From Streptomyces sp. SCL15-4 (lineage in GTDB: Bacteria; Actinomycetota; Actinomycetes; Streptomycetales; Streptomycetaceae), in the NCBI RefSeq assembly GCF_033366695.1, contig NZ_JAOBTQ010000001.1:1240001-1304000 (forward strand): DNA of 64,000 nt, given 5' to 3'. Positions 26,523-34,891 of the stretch are shown piece by piece. Both the position numbers and the translations under genes were made by a program. Each line of letters begins with the position of its first letter. The stretch's first letter is position 1. The notes beneath the pieces are model-generated. The model had not been told where the DNA came from. It made no database searches and saw nothing but the letters and a program-made list of their open reading frames with translations.

Positions 26523-27368
26523 GTGGACTCCCGCCTGTTGCACTACTTCGTCGCCGTGGCCGAGGAACTGAACTTCGCCCGCGCCGCCGAGCGGCTCGGC
26601 ATCTCCCCGCCGCCGCTGTCCCGAGCGATCCGCCGGCTGGAGTCAGAGCTGGGCGTGCCGCTGTTCGACCGGAGCACGCACCACGTCGCGCTGACCGAGG
26701 CGGGAGAGGTGCTGCTGCCGGAGGCGCGGTTCGCGCTGGACGCCCTCCAGGCGGCCGGGCGGCGGGCGCGGCGCGCGGCCGGGCCGGACCGGAAACTGGT
26801 CCTGGCGGTCAAGGCCGACGGCGACGCGGGCCTGCTGGAGCCCGTCCTGGAGCACTACGCCGCCCGGCCGGGCGCGCTGCCGGTGACGGTCCGCCTGTGC
26901 GCGTGGCGGGAACAGCCCCGGCTGCTGCGGTGCGGGGAGGCCGACGTGGCGCTGGTGCACGAGCCGTTCGACCGCACCGGCCTGGACAGCGAGCCGCTGC
27001 TCGTCGAGGACCGCGTCGCCGCCCTCGGCTCGGCCCATCCCCTGGCCGCCCGCGCCGGCATCACCCTCGGCGACCTCGGCCTGCGGCCCGGAGAGCTGCA
27101 CCGGTTCCTCGAGGAGACCCGGAGCGCGGGCCGGGACCTCGCCCAACTGCTCACGCTCATCGCGCTCGGGGACGCGGTGGCCGTGCTGCCGGCGTCCGTC
27201 GCCGACCGCTATCCGCGTCCCGGGGTCGTCTACCGGACGGTCGCGGACGCACCGCCCTCGGTCCTGGCGATCGCCTGGCCACAGCAGTCCCGCTCCCTGG
27301 CCACGGCGGCACTGGTACGGTCCGCCACCACCGTGGCCGCGACGGCGCACGGGAAACGGCCGGCGTGA
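26523..27368 (+). CDS. LysR family transcriptional regulator
   Basis: 281 aa. HTH at residues 1-60 (MDSRLLHYFVAVAEELNFARAAERLGISPPPLSRAIRRLESELGVPLF), effector-binding domain after residue 90. The GTG start has AGGAGG close upstream. It faces the NmrA-like gene across a 131-nt gap containing TTGTTACCCTCAAGGCAA, a loosely symmetrical stretch that might be its operator. Converges with the PAS-GGDEF-EAL gene. Effector not predictable. Confidence 0.9.
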   Translation: MDSRLLHYFVAVAEELNFARAAERLGISPPPLSRAIRRLESELGVPLFDRSTHHVALTEAGEVLLPEARFALDALQAAGRRARRAAGPDRKLVLAVKADGDAGLLEPVLEHYAARPGALPVTVRLCAWREQPRLLRCGEADVALVHEPFDRTGLDSEPLLVEDRVAALGSAHPLAARAGITLGDLGLRPGELHRFLEETRSAGRDLAQLLTLIALGDAVAVLPASVADRYPRPGVVYRTVADAPPSVLAIAWPQQSRSLATAALVRSATTVAATAHGKRPA

Positions 27369-27456
27369 CGGTGACCGGACGTACGACGGCCCGGCCCGTC
27401 CCAACCGGGGACCGGTGGCGGGCGGGCGGCGGCCCGCCGGGGTCTGCCGCCGTAGT

Positions 27457-29601
27457 TCAGCCCGTCGCGTCCACCAGGGCCAGGTCGTGGAGCCGCTCCG
27501 GTGGGCCCGGGCGGGCGTAGTACCAGCCCTGGGCCGTGTCGCAGCCCAGGATGCGCAGTTGCTCGGCCTGGGCGCCGGTCTCCACGCCCTCGACCGTGAC
27601 CGCCAGGTCGAGGCTGTGGGCCAGGGAGACGATGCCCTCCACGATCTTGAGGTCGACGGGATCGGCGGGGAAGCGCTGCATGCCCTGGGTGAAGGAGCGG
27701 TCGAGCTTGAGGATGCTGACCGGCAGCCGGCGCAGGTTGGCGAGGTTGGAGTAGCCGGTGCCGAAGTCGTCCAGGGCGATGTCGACGCCCATCTCGGCGA
27801 GCCGGCGCAGCGGTTTGAGGAGGTCGTCGTCGGCGCCGATGAGCGCGGACTCGGTGACCTCCAGGCACAGCGCGTCCGGGGTGACGCCCGCGCGTTCGAG
27901 GATGTCGACGGTGTCCTGCACCAGCCCCGGGTGCCCGAGCTGGCAGGGCGAGAGGTTGACGTTGATCCGCAGCGGGCCGGCGCCGGCCTGGCCGCCGTGC
28001 CGTTCACGCCAGGCACGGGCCTGCCGGATCGACTCCTCCAGCACCCAGCGGCCGAGCGGCACGATGAGGCCGGTGTGCTCGGCGAGCGGGATGAAACGGT
28101 CCGGGCCGAGGACCCCGTGCTGCGGGTGCAGCCAGCGCACCAGGGCCTCGGCACCGCGTACGCTGCCGTCGCCGAGGTGCACCAGGGGCTGGTACTCGAT
28201 GAAGAACTCGCCGCGCTCCAGGGCGGTCGGCAGCGCCGTCGTCAGGCCGTGCCGGGTGATGGCGCGGGCGTCGGCCTCCGGGTCGGCCAGCTCCGCGCGG
28301 TTGCCGCCCGCCGACTTCGCCCGGTACATGGTGATGTCGGCGCTGCGCAGCACCTCGGCGGCGGTACGCTCGCCGGCCGGACCCTCCACGACGCCGAGGC
28401 TGCCGCGGACCAGCAGATCGCGCCCGTCGACGCTGATGGGGGTCACCAGCGCGTTCAGGATGCGCTCGGCGAGTTCGTCGACCCCGCGCTCGGTGCCGGG
28501 GCCGGTGGTCAGGGCCACGAACTCGTCGCCGCCGAGCCGGGCCACCATCTCGCCGGGCGCGGTCGCGCAGGACTGGAGCCGGTCGGCCACCTCCACCAGC
28601 AGCCGGTCGCCGGCCGCGTGGCCGAGGCTGTCGTTGATGGTCTTGAAGCCGTCCAGGTCCAGGTAGCACAGGCCGAAGCGCTGGCCCTCGCCCGCGTTCA
28701 GGGCCTTCTCCAGCCGCTCGAAGAACAGGGTGCGGTTGGGCAGGCCGGTCAGGGCGTCGTGGGTGGCCTCGTAGCGCAGCCGCAGGTTGAGCAGCCGGCG
28801 CTCGGTGGTGTCCTCCATCAGGGCGAGCTGGTACTGCGGGCTGCCGTCGGCGTCGCGCAGCAGCGAGACCGTCAGGTTGGTCCACAACACCGTTCCGTCG
28901 GGCCGGTTGAACGCCTTCTCCACGTGATAGTGCTCGCGCTCGCCGCGGACGAGTTCCTCGTACAGCCGCCGGATCTGCGGGGCGTCCTCGGGGTGCACCC
29001 AGTCCTGCACGCGCCGGCCGCGCAGGGTCTGCTCGGACAGGCCGAACATGCGCAGCAGCGCCTCGTTGACCTGGAGGACGTGGCCGTCGAGGTCGGCGAT
29101 GCCGATCCCTATGGCGGCGCCCTCGAAGACCGCGCGGAACCGGGCCTCGCTCGCGTGCAGCGCCTGCGCGACCACGCCCTGGGCCCGCAACGCGGCCTGG
29201 GCGATGGCCTCCTGCTCGGCGCGGGTGCGCGCGCGCAGCGCCTGCGCGTAGCCGGCGGCCATCGCGTGCTGCAACTTCGAGGATCGCAGCCGCAGTTCGT
29301 CCTGGAGGCCGTCCTCGCCGCAGTACAGGACCAGATAGGCGTCCACGCAGTCCAGGGTGCGGGCCAGCGCCTCGGGGTCGGTGCAGTGCGCGCCGACCAG
29401 GGCGGCGCCGACCGCCTTCGCCGCTTCCGCGTCGAATTTGCGGGCGCGCAGCAGCTCGCTCAACCGGCGGGCGAGCGGCAGGAGTTCCTCCGCGAACTCG
29501 GCGCGGGTCAGCGAAGTCGAGGTCACCGGGTAGACCGCCCGGCTCCAGATGGTCGTGAGCCGGTGCAGTCTGTCCTCCGGCCCGTCCGGCTCCGCGCTCA
29601 C
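27457..29601 (-). CDS. rmdA: PAS-GGDEF-EAL cyclic-di-GMP turnover protein (RmdA-like)
   Basis: 714 aa, cytosolic, no membrane segments. Residues 1-145: alpha-helical regulatory region with a coiled-coil-like ARTRAEQEAIAQAALRAQ stretch; PAS/PAC about 150-270; GGDEF with intact signature at 357-361 (RLGGDEF) and LDLDGFKTINDSLGHAAGD; EAL with EALVRW at 485-490, followed by NVNLSPCQL, EVTESALIG, DDFGTGYSNL, KLDRSF and EGVETGAQ, so the phosphodiesterase metal-binding set looks complete. In S. coelicolor RmdA has this layout and regulates morphological differentiation; context agrees with that identity. The GTG start at 29601 overlaps the methyltransferase stop. Confidence 0.85.
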   Translation of the reverse strand: MSAEPDGPEDRLHRLTTIWSRAVYPVTSTSLTRAEFAEELLPLARRLSELLRARKFDAEAAKAVGAALVGAHCTDPEALARTLDCVDAYLVLYCGEDGLQDELRLRSSKLQHAMAAGYAQALRARTRAEQEAIAQAALRAQGVVAQALHASEARFRAVFEGAAIGIGIADLDGHVLQVNEALLRMFGLSEQTLRGRRVQDWVHPEDAPQIRRLYEELVRGEREHYHVEKAFNRPDGTVLWTNLTVSLLRDADGSPQYQLALMEDTTERRLLNLRLRYEATHDALTGLPNRTLFFERLEKALNAGEGQRFGLCYLDLDGFKTINDSLGHAAGDRLLVEVADRLQSCATAPGEMVARLGGDEFVALTTGPGTERGVDELAERILNALVTPISVDGRDLLVRGSLGVVEGPAGERTAAEVLRSADITMYRAKSAGGNRAELADPEADARAITRHGLTTALPTALERGEFFIEYQPLVHLGDGSVRGAEALVRWLHPQHGVLGPDRFIPLAEHTGLIVPLGRWVLEESIRQARAWRERHGGQAGAGPLRINVNLSPCQLGHPGLVQDTVDILERAGVTPDALCLEVTESALIGADDDLLKPLRRLAEMGVDIALDDFGTGYSNLANLRRLPVSILKLDRSFTQGMQRFPADPVDLKIVEGIVSLAHSLDLAVTVEGVETGAQAEQLRILGCDTAQGWYYARPGPPERLHDLALVDATG

Positions 29602-30410
29602 GCCGGACGCCCCACGCCGGCGAACCCGGAGAAGGCATACGGATCCTCGTCCTCCGGCGCCGAATCCGGGCGCCAGTGCGGCATCTGCACCAGTCCGGGT
29701 TCCACCATGTCGTACCCCTCGAAGAACCGCGCGATCTCCTCGCGCGAGCGCATGATCAGCGGGTTGCGAATGTCCTTGTATACGTCCACCGCGCCCTCGG
29801 CCCGCTCGGCGGGCAGCGGGATTCCCTCGTACGAGGCATGGGTGAGGATCAGCAGGCTGCCGGGCGCGAGCGCCTCGCGCAGCTCGGCCACCGCGCCGTA
29901 GGGGTCGTCCGCGTCGTCCACGAAGTGCAGTATGGCAACGAGCAGCAGGGCCACCGGCCGCTTCAGGTCGATGAGCCGCTCCAGCCGCGGGCTGGACAGG
30001 ATCTCCCGGGGCTTGCGGAGGTCGGCGGCGATCACGTCCGCGTCGTCGTTGCCGGCGAGCACGGCCTCGCTGTGCGCGACGGCCACCGGGTCGTGGTCGA
30101 CGTAGACCACCCGGGCGCCCGGTACGGCGGCCTGGGCCACCTCGTGGACGTTGCCGAACGTGGGGATGCCGGAGCCGATGTCGAGGAACTGGGTGATGCC
30201 CTCGCCGGCCGCGAACCGCACCGCGCGGCGCATGAACGCCCGGTTGGCCTGCATGACCTTCGGCAGTCCCGGCATGAATTCCATGGCCCGGCGCGCCGCC
30301 TCCCGGTCCACCTCGAAGTTGTGCGAACCGCCCAGGTAATAGTCGTAGATCCGCGAGACGCTCGGCACCGAGATGTCGATGCTGCGTGGGGCCCAGGCAG
30401 GACGCTCCAT
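29598..30410 (-). CDS. SAM-dependent methyltransferase (PF04672/DUF574 family)
   Basis: 270-aa actinobacterial methyltransferase-like protein: APRSIDISVPSVSRIYDYYLGGSHNFEVDREAA is the characteristic N-terminal signature, followed by the SAM-binding region ITQFLDIGSGIPTFGNVHEVAQ, VVYVDHDPVAVAH and LLLVAILHFVDDADDP. The ATG at 30410 has GGAG seven nt upstream. Its stop is overlapped by the GTG start of the cyclic-di-GMP gene (4 nt), so the two are translationally coupled, with this gene first. Substrate of this abundant Streptomyces family is unknown. Confidence 0.88.
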   Translation of the reverse strand: MERPAWAPRSIDISVPSVSRIYDYYLGGSHNFEVDREAARRAMEFMPGLPKVMQANRAFMRRAVRFAAGEGITQFLDIGSGIPTFGNVHEVAQAAVPGARVVYVDHDPVAVAHSEAVLAGNDDADVIAADLRKPREILSSPRLERLIDLKRPVALLLVAILHFVDDADDPYGAVAELREALAPGSLLILTHASYEGIPLPAERAEGAVDVYKDIRNPLIMRSREEIARFFEGYDMVEPGLVQMPHWRPDSAPEDEDPYAFSGFAGVGRPA

Positions 30411-30591
30411 GTATGTCTCCAAAGCGTGGACAAGTGTAGGCGATCCGGTGTTCGAGCTGAGGCTACTGATCGCCCGCCAAAGGAGCGACCCGAAACGGAA
30501 ATTGACCATCCGTTCCCGGTCACTGCCTGCGGCAAGTGCCCGTACGACCCCGGTGCGTGACGGCACGGGACCGTCCGGCTCCGCGCGCAGC

Positions 30592-30628
30592 GATCCGCCC
30601 CCTCCGCGCGGTGCGGAGGGGGCGGATC
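30592..30628. terminator. Strong 16-bp perfect hairpin terminator
   Basis: A perfect 16-bp inverted repeat, GATCCGCCCCCTCCGC (30592-30607) and its complement (30613-30628), with a 5-nt loop. It lies 50 nt past the lipoprotein stop and upstream of the methyltransferase gene, and should end transcription of the lipoprotein gene. Confidence 0.8.
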
Positions 30629-30678
30629 TTCGGCCGCGCGCCGGGCCGGGGCGGGGTGATCGACCCTGGGGAGGTGAT

Positions 30679-31638
30679 CTATTCGCCCGGCGCGCCGACC
30701 GGCTTGCCGTCGGGCGAGACGGCGTACCAGGTGCCGCCCACGCCCTGACCGTTGGTGTCGCCCGGGGCCTTGTCCCCGGTGAAGGTGTAGACCGGCCAGC
30801 AGTTGACCGTCATCTGCCGGGTTCCGTCGGGACGGGTGAAGGGCATGAGGCCCTTCTTCTTCACGCCCTCGGTGTCGTCGGCGGCGACCGGGGCGACGGC
30901 CGGCCACTTCTCCAGGCAGGCTCCGGTGCAGTTCGAGACGGACTTGGGCCAGGCCTTGTCCTTCATGAAGCGGTAGACCGTCATGCCGTCGCGGTCGACG
31001 ACGATCTCGCCGAGCTCGGGGTCCTCGCGGACGGACAGGCCGGGCCGGTCGGACGGCTCGGCCTTCTTGCCGGTCGGGGCCAGCGCGAACCAAGTGCCGC
31101 CCACGCCCTGCCCGTTCACGTCGCCGGCGTTGACGTCCTTGGCGTAGCGGTAGGCGGGCCAGCCGCCGATGGTGAGCTGCTTGGAGCCGTCGGCGCGGGT
31201 GACCTCGCCGAGCAGCGCCTTGTCGACACCGGCGCCGGCGGTGGCGTCGTCGGCGGGGACCGGGGGCCAGGTGGTGGCGCAGTCGCCGGCGCAGTTGGTC
31301 TTCGGCGGGTCGGCGGTGTCCTTGTCGAACCGGTAGAGGGTGAGGCCGGAACCGTCGGTCAGCACCTCGCCCAGCTCGGGGTTGCTCGCCACGGTGAGCT
31401 TGCCGGCCGGGATGACCTGGGCCGTCGCGCCCTGTTTGCCGTCGGCGCCGTATCCGTTGCCCGCGCCGATCGCGGTGCCGCCGCCCGGGCCGCCGTCGTC
31501 GCCGGCCGCGACCGTCGCCCCGGCGTTCCGGGCCGCCGAGGCGGGCGTGGTGGTGTTGTCCTGACCGCACGCCGTCGTCAGCGCCAGCACCGCGGCGGCC
31601 GTGGCCACCAGTGAGGCGGTCCGCCAGGAGGTCTTCAT
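30679..31638 (-). CDS. Secreted-repeat lipoprotein (SCO0930-like)
   Basis: 319-aa exported lipoprotein: a signal peptide ending in a lipobox (LALTTAC, Cys24), a Gly/Ala-rich spacer to about residue 75, then two copies of a repeat of the PF03640 type. Each copy shows PELGE(V/I)(L/V)xDxxGxTxYRFxKD, a pair of cysteines (NCAGDCATTWPP; NCTGACLEKWPA) and a closing VNGQGVGGTWxA segment. The family is linked to redox or electron-transfer proteins of the cell surface, but its function is not settled. ATG at 31638. Divergent from the proline-rich exported protein; followed by a strong hairpin. Confidence 0.85.
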   Translation of the reverse strand: MKTSWRTASLVATAAAVLALTTACGQDNTTTPASAARNAGATVAAGDDGGPGGGTAIGAGNGYGADGKQGATAQVIPAGKLTVASNPELGEVLTDGSGLTLYRFDKDTADPPKTNCAGDCATTWPPVPADDATAGAGVDKALLGEVTRADGSKQLTIGGWPAYRYAKDVNAGDVNGQGVGGTWFALAPTGKKAEPSDRPGLSVREDPELGEIVVDRDGMTVYRFMKDKAWPKSVSNCTGACLEKWPAVAPVAADDTEGVKKKGLMPFTRPDGTRQMTVNCWPVYTFTGDKAPGDTNGQGVGGTWYAVSPDGKPVGAPGE

Positions 31639-31935
31639 CGTCAGCTCCCCATCATCACCTGGATACCGCAGCGCCTGCCGCGCCGCCGCACGGCCATGGG
31701 TACGGAGAGAGGGGTCCGCCGCGTTCAGCACCGGCCGCGAATTCTTTCCGGGAGCGGTGGGCCGGCGGGGCCCGGGCGGGTGGGGCCGGTGATCCGCGGC
31801 GGGCCCGAAAACCACCGCGGCGGGCAGTGCGTTCCGCATATGCGGCTGTTTCGTGCGGCAAACCTCCGGTTACTCAATCTCCCTCTTTCGGAGCAATCTC
31901 GGGCCACTGCGGGGTAATACGGTCGCCCGCGCCCC
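31639..31935. other. Intergenic region between divergent envelope genes
   Basis: 297-nt gap with no coding sequence I can support. TAATAC at 31915-31920 is a possible -10 element for the proline-rich gene, but no convincing -35 lies 17 nt before it. No clear operator seen. Confidence 0.35.
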
Positions 31936-32625
31936 ATGATCTGCGTCGTGCATGGACCCCGAGTGACCCGATGCGCGCCCGCCGCACGGGTGTTGGCCCT
32001 GCTGACGCTGACCTGGGCCCTGGTGGGCTGGCCGGCCGGCGGCGCGTCGGCCGACGCCTGCGCGTACGCCTCGACGGGCCCGGACGGCACGGTCGCGGTG
32101 GCCCGAGCCGGCGCCCACCACCACCCCCATCCGCCCGGCGGCCACCACCGTCCCCACCCGCCCGGTGGTCACCACTGGCCCGACCCGCCCTGCCCGAAGC
32201 CGCCGCCCCCGCCCCCGTGCCCGCCCGAACCGACGCCCGCGCCCACTCCCACTCCCCCGCCGAAGCCCACCCCGCCGCCCGAGCCGACGCCCCCGCCACC
32301 ACCGGCCCCGCCGAAGCCGGCCCCCAGCCCCACGCCCACACCGGCCCCGACTCCCACGCCCCGGCCACCCGCCCGGCCCGCCCCGGCACCCCCGGCCCCG
32401 CGCCCGGCACCCAACCCGGCCCGCACCCCGGCACACCCGCCCACACCCACACCGAAACCCACGCCCAAACCCACCCCGAGGCCCTCCGCGACCCCCGTGA
32501 GCTACCCGGTGTACCACCCGCACACCGTCCGCCGCCCGGCGCGCCGCCACACCACTCCCGTCACCTACGTCCTGCTGATCACCATCCCCGCGATCGTGGC
32601 CGTCGCCGCCCTGCGCCCGCGCTGA
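31936..32625 (+). CDS. Secreted proline-rich protein
   Basis: 229-aa exported protein. The N-terminus has a signal peptide (ARVLALLTLTWALVGWPAGGASADA); GTG codons at 31948 and 31963 would give shorter n-regions and are possible real starts. Residues about 60-75 are His/Pro-rich (HHHPHPPGGHHRPHPPGGHH), a possible metal-binding patch. About residues 80-185 consist of PxP, PTPTP, KPTP and PAP repeats of cell-wall-spanning type. A C-terminal hydrophobic segment (TYVLLITIPAIVAVAAL) is followed by RPR. Structural or metal-trapping surface role suggested. Low complexity makes family assignment weak. Confidence 0.7.
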   Translation: MICVVHGPRVTRCAPAARVLALLTLTWALVGWPAGGASADACAYASTGPDGTVAVARAGAHHHPHPPGGHHRPHPPGGHHWPDPPCPKPPPPPPCPPEPTPAPTPTPPPKPTPPPEPTPPPPPAPPKPAPSPTPTPAPTPTPRPPARPAPAPPAPRPAPNPARTPAHPPTPTPKPTPKPTPRPSATPVSYPVYHPHTVRRPARRHTTPVTYVLLITIPAIVAVAALRPR

Positions 32626-32656
32626 CGCACCGGCCCCTCACCTCTGGAGGCACCAG

Positions 32657-33421
32657 TTGTCGGATTGGCTTGTTCTCGTCCTCGCGATGGCGGGGGCCTT
32701 CGCCGTCGTCCTCGTCATCACGCTGGTACGGCAGCGGACGGCGTCCGAGGACGAGGATCCCAGCGAGACCCCCGACGTCATCGAGTACATGACGATGTGG
32801 ATCGGCGTCATCTACGCCATCGTCCTGGGCCTGGCCATCGCGGGTGTGTGGGAGGCCCGCAGCGCGGCGCAGGACCATGTGCAGGCGGAGGCGCAGGCGC
32901 TGCACGAGATCTCGGAGCGGGTGCGCGTGTACCCGCCGGACGCCCGCGACCGCGTCCGCGAGGACGTGCAGGCCTACGCCGGATATGTCGTCCACACCGA
33001 GTGGCGGCGGATGGCGGACGAGGAGCGGGTCACGGAGCGCGGCGCCGAACTGCTGGGCCGCGTCCGGGCGGACGTCACCGACTACCGCCCGCGCAACGAC
33101 TTCGAGGCGCAGGCCTACCAGCCGCTGCTGGACCAGATGGCCGCCGCCGACCAGGCCCGCAACGCGCGCGCGGACTCCATCGGGGCCACCATGCCGCCGG
33201 TGGTGTGGTGGGGCCTGATCACCGGCGGGCTGATCACCATCGGCATGGTGTTCGCCCTCCAGATCCGGCGAACGGGGCGGGAGTTGGCCCTCGCCGGGCT
33301 GTTCTCGGCCACCATCGCCTTCATGCTGTTCCTCATCTGGGACTTCGACGCGCCGTACAGCCGGGGGATCGCGGTGACCGCGGAACCGTTCGTCACCATG
33401 TTCCCGGGCATCGCCGGTTAG
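32657..33421 (+). CDS. DUF4239-type membrane protein
   Basis: 254-aa protein with helices at residues about 4-24, 48-68, 180-200 and 208-226, and a long helical segment between the second and third (AARDHVQAEAQALHEISERV type, about 70-165), the layout of the bestrophin-like/DUF4239 family. The start is a TTG at 32657 with CTGGAGG upstream; no ATG/GTG gives the N-terminal helix. Channel or transporter function is suggested for distant relatives only. Same strand as, and 31 nt after, the proline-rich protein, so possibly co-transcribed. Confidence 0.78.
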   Translation: MSDWLVLVLAMAGAFAVVLVITLVRQRTASEDEDPSETPDVIEYMTMWIGVIYAIVLGLAIAGVWEARSAAQDHVQAEAQALHEISERVRVYPPDARDRVREDVQAYAGYVVHTEWRRMADEERVTERGAELLGRVRADVTDYRPRNDFEAQAYQPLLDQMAAADQARNARADSIGATMPPVVWWGLITGGLITIGMVFALQIRRTGRELALAGLFSATIAFMLFLIWDFDAPYSRGIAVTAEPFVTMFPGIAG

Positions 33422-33578
33422 TTCCCGGCCGCGGCCCACAGCCGCCCGGCCGCTCGCCCGGACCCGGCCGCGACAGGCCCGCGCCCCGCTTCCGGCCGGG
33501 AACGCGGAACCGGGGCGTGGGCCGGTCGTGGTGCGGGTGCCCGGCGGGCGGGGACGGTCGCGGTGGCGCACCGGCGGC

Positions 33579-34562
33579 TCAGGCCCCCTTCTCGTGCCGG
33601 CGGCGCAGCCAGAAGGCACCCCCGCCCACCAGGGCCGCGGTCACCAGCCCGCCGCCGATGGCCATGTCGGTGGGTGTCGCGCCGCCGGTCCGGCTGCCGC
33701 CGAGACCGCCGCTGACCCCGCCGAGCACGGTGAAGGCGTCCCGGCGGGTCAGCGTGCGGCCGTCGCAGCGGACGGTGACGCTGTACCGGCCGCGGCGGGC
33801 GTCGCGGTCGACGAAGGCGACGCCCCGCGCCGTGTCGTCGCGGAACGATTCCAGCCGGATGGTGCCGAAGGCGTCGGAACTCGCCGTACCGCCCCGGCAG
33901 CCGTTGACGATGATGGTGAGGCGGCCCCCGGCCGGCAGCACATCGGGCGTGACGAAGATGTCGTGCGAGTTGCCGAAGCCCTCGTCCCGGCCCTCGCCGC
34001 CGTTGCCGTGCCCGAAGTCGCCGCCCCGGTCGCCCCCGCCCTCACGCCCGTTGCCGCCCTCGCCTCCGCGGCCGTTGCCCCCGCCGTCCCCGCCCCGGCC
34101 GTTGCCGAAGCCCTCGCCTCCGCGCCCGTTCCCTTCGCCTCCGCGTCCGTTCCCCTCGCCGCCCCGGCCGTTCCCTTCGCCCCCGCGTCCGTTCCCCTCG
34201 CCGCCCCGGCCGTTGCCGAAGCCCTCACCTCCACGGCCGTTCCCGTTGCCGTTTCCGTTCCCGTTGAAGTTGCCGTTTCCGTTTCCGTTCCCGTTGAAGT
34301 TGCCGTTTCCGTTCCCGTTTCCGTTGAAGTTGCCGTTTCCGTTGCCGTTGAAGTGGCCGTTCCCGTTGGCGTTGCCGTTCCCCGGGAAGACGCCGTTCCC
34401 GCTGAAGGTGCCGATGTTGCCGGTGCCGGGGACGATGACAGTGGTGTCGGTGCCGCTCGGGCCGCCCCCGTTGCCCATGCCGTCCGCGACGGCCACGGGG
34501 ACGGCGAGCCCGAGGACGGCGACCGTGGTGCACGCCGCCGTCAGGGCGCGTTGGTTGCGCAT
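33579..34562 (-). CDS. Gly/Asn-rich exported surface protein with sortase-like C-terminal tail
   Basis: 327 aa. Signal peptide to about residue 27 (cleavage near PVAVADG), then about residues 55-185 of tandem repeats: first GNGNGNFN units, then GRGGEGN/GRGGEGF units. A globular beta-rich region follows (IFVTPDVLPAGGRLTIIVNGCRGG...VTVRCDGRTLTRRDAFTVLGG, about 200-280). The end is GSRTG (289-293), a hydrophobic segment (300-319) and the basic tail RRRHEKGA: the order of a cell-wall sorting signal, but without Leu-Pro. It is divergent from the class F sortase. Likely a wall-linked or membrane-anchored surface protein. Confidence 0.75.
   Translation of the reverse strand: MRNQRALTAACTTVAVLGLAVPVAVADGMGNGGGPSGTDTTVIVPGTGNIGTFSGNGVFPGNGNANGNGHFNGNGNGNFNGNGNGNGNFNGNGNGNGNFNGNGNGNGNGRGGEGFGNGRGGEGNGRGGEGNGRGGEGNGRGGEGNGRGGEGFGNGRGGDGGGNGRGGEGGNGREGGGDRGGDFGHGNGGEGRDEGFGNSHDIFVTPDVLPAGGRLTIIVNGCRGGTASSDAFGTIRLESFRDDTARGVAFVDRDARRGRYSVTVRCDGRTLTRRDAFTVLGGVSGGLGGSRTGGATPTDMAIGGGLVTAALVGGGAFWLRRRHEKGA
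34030..34390. repeat. Coding tandem repeats of the surface protein
   Basis: Two types of short tandem repeat encode the Gly/Asn-rich region: an 18/24-nt GTTGCCGTTTCC-type set (about 34237-34380) and a CCTCGCCTCCGCGGCC-type set (about 34030-34235). Copy number is likely variable between strains and error-prone in assembly. Confidence 0.6.
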
Positions 34563-34891
34563 GTGATCCTCCGCGGGAGGTCACCGGGCCCGTCCCCGGT
34601 GGATCGGCGAGAAGCACCTCCCGGGACGACACTCGGGCGCGCGGAACACGCCCGCATGTCGAGAATGGTCCGTCCTGGTGAGCCGACACACCGGCGTATC
34701 AGCACACAATCGGATATTGCCGCAGGTCACGGACCGTCAGAAATTTCCTGGGAACGGCAACTCGGATGGCTCACCGAGCGCGCGGCCGGCCACCCGTTCG
34801 CCGATCGCCCCGTCGCCCGCCGCCCGCGCGGGACTTAGCGTTTTCCCATGCGCGATGGACGTGGCGCGACCGCGTCGAGAGGGGATGGCGA
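34563..34891. other. Intergenic region between surface protein and sortase
   Basis: About 330 nt without a supported gene. Contains an AT-rich patch (CAATCGGATATTGCC, 34707-34721; palindromic CAATCGGATATTG) that may be a regulator site and the AGAAATTTCCT stretch (34739-34749). Likely divergent promoters for the two cell-wall genes. Confidence 0.35.

Noticed and set aside
27421-27438. GGCGGGC-GGCG-GCCCGCC hairpin between the LysR and RmdA genes
   Set aside because: A 7-bp GC stem arises often by chance in this sequence; too weak to call as a terminator.
32165-32500. Alternative-frame Pro/Arg-rich ORFs in the proline-rich gene
   Set aside because: Only the exported frame has a signal peptide and ordered PxP repeats; the others are by-products of repeated CCG-type codons.
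34030-34390. Short tandem repeats resembling a CRISPR array
   Set aside because: The units are contiguous without unique spacers and encode Gly/Asn-rich protein in frame; no cas genes.
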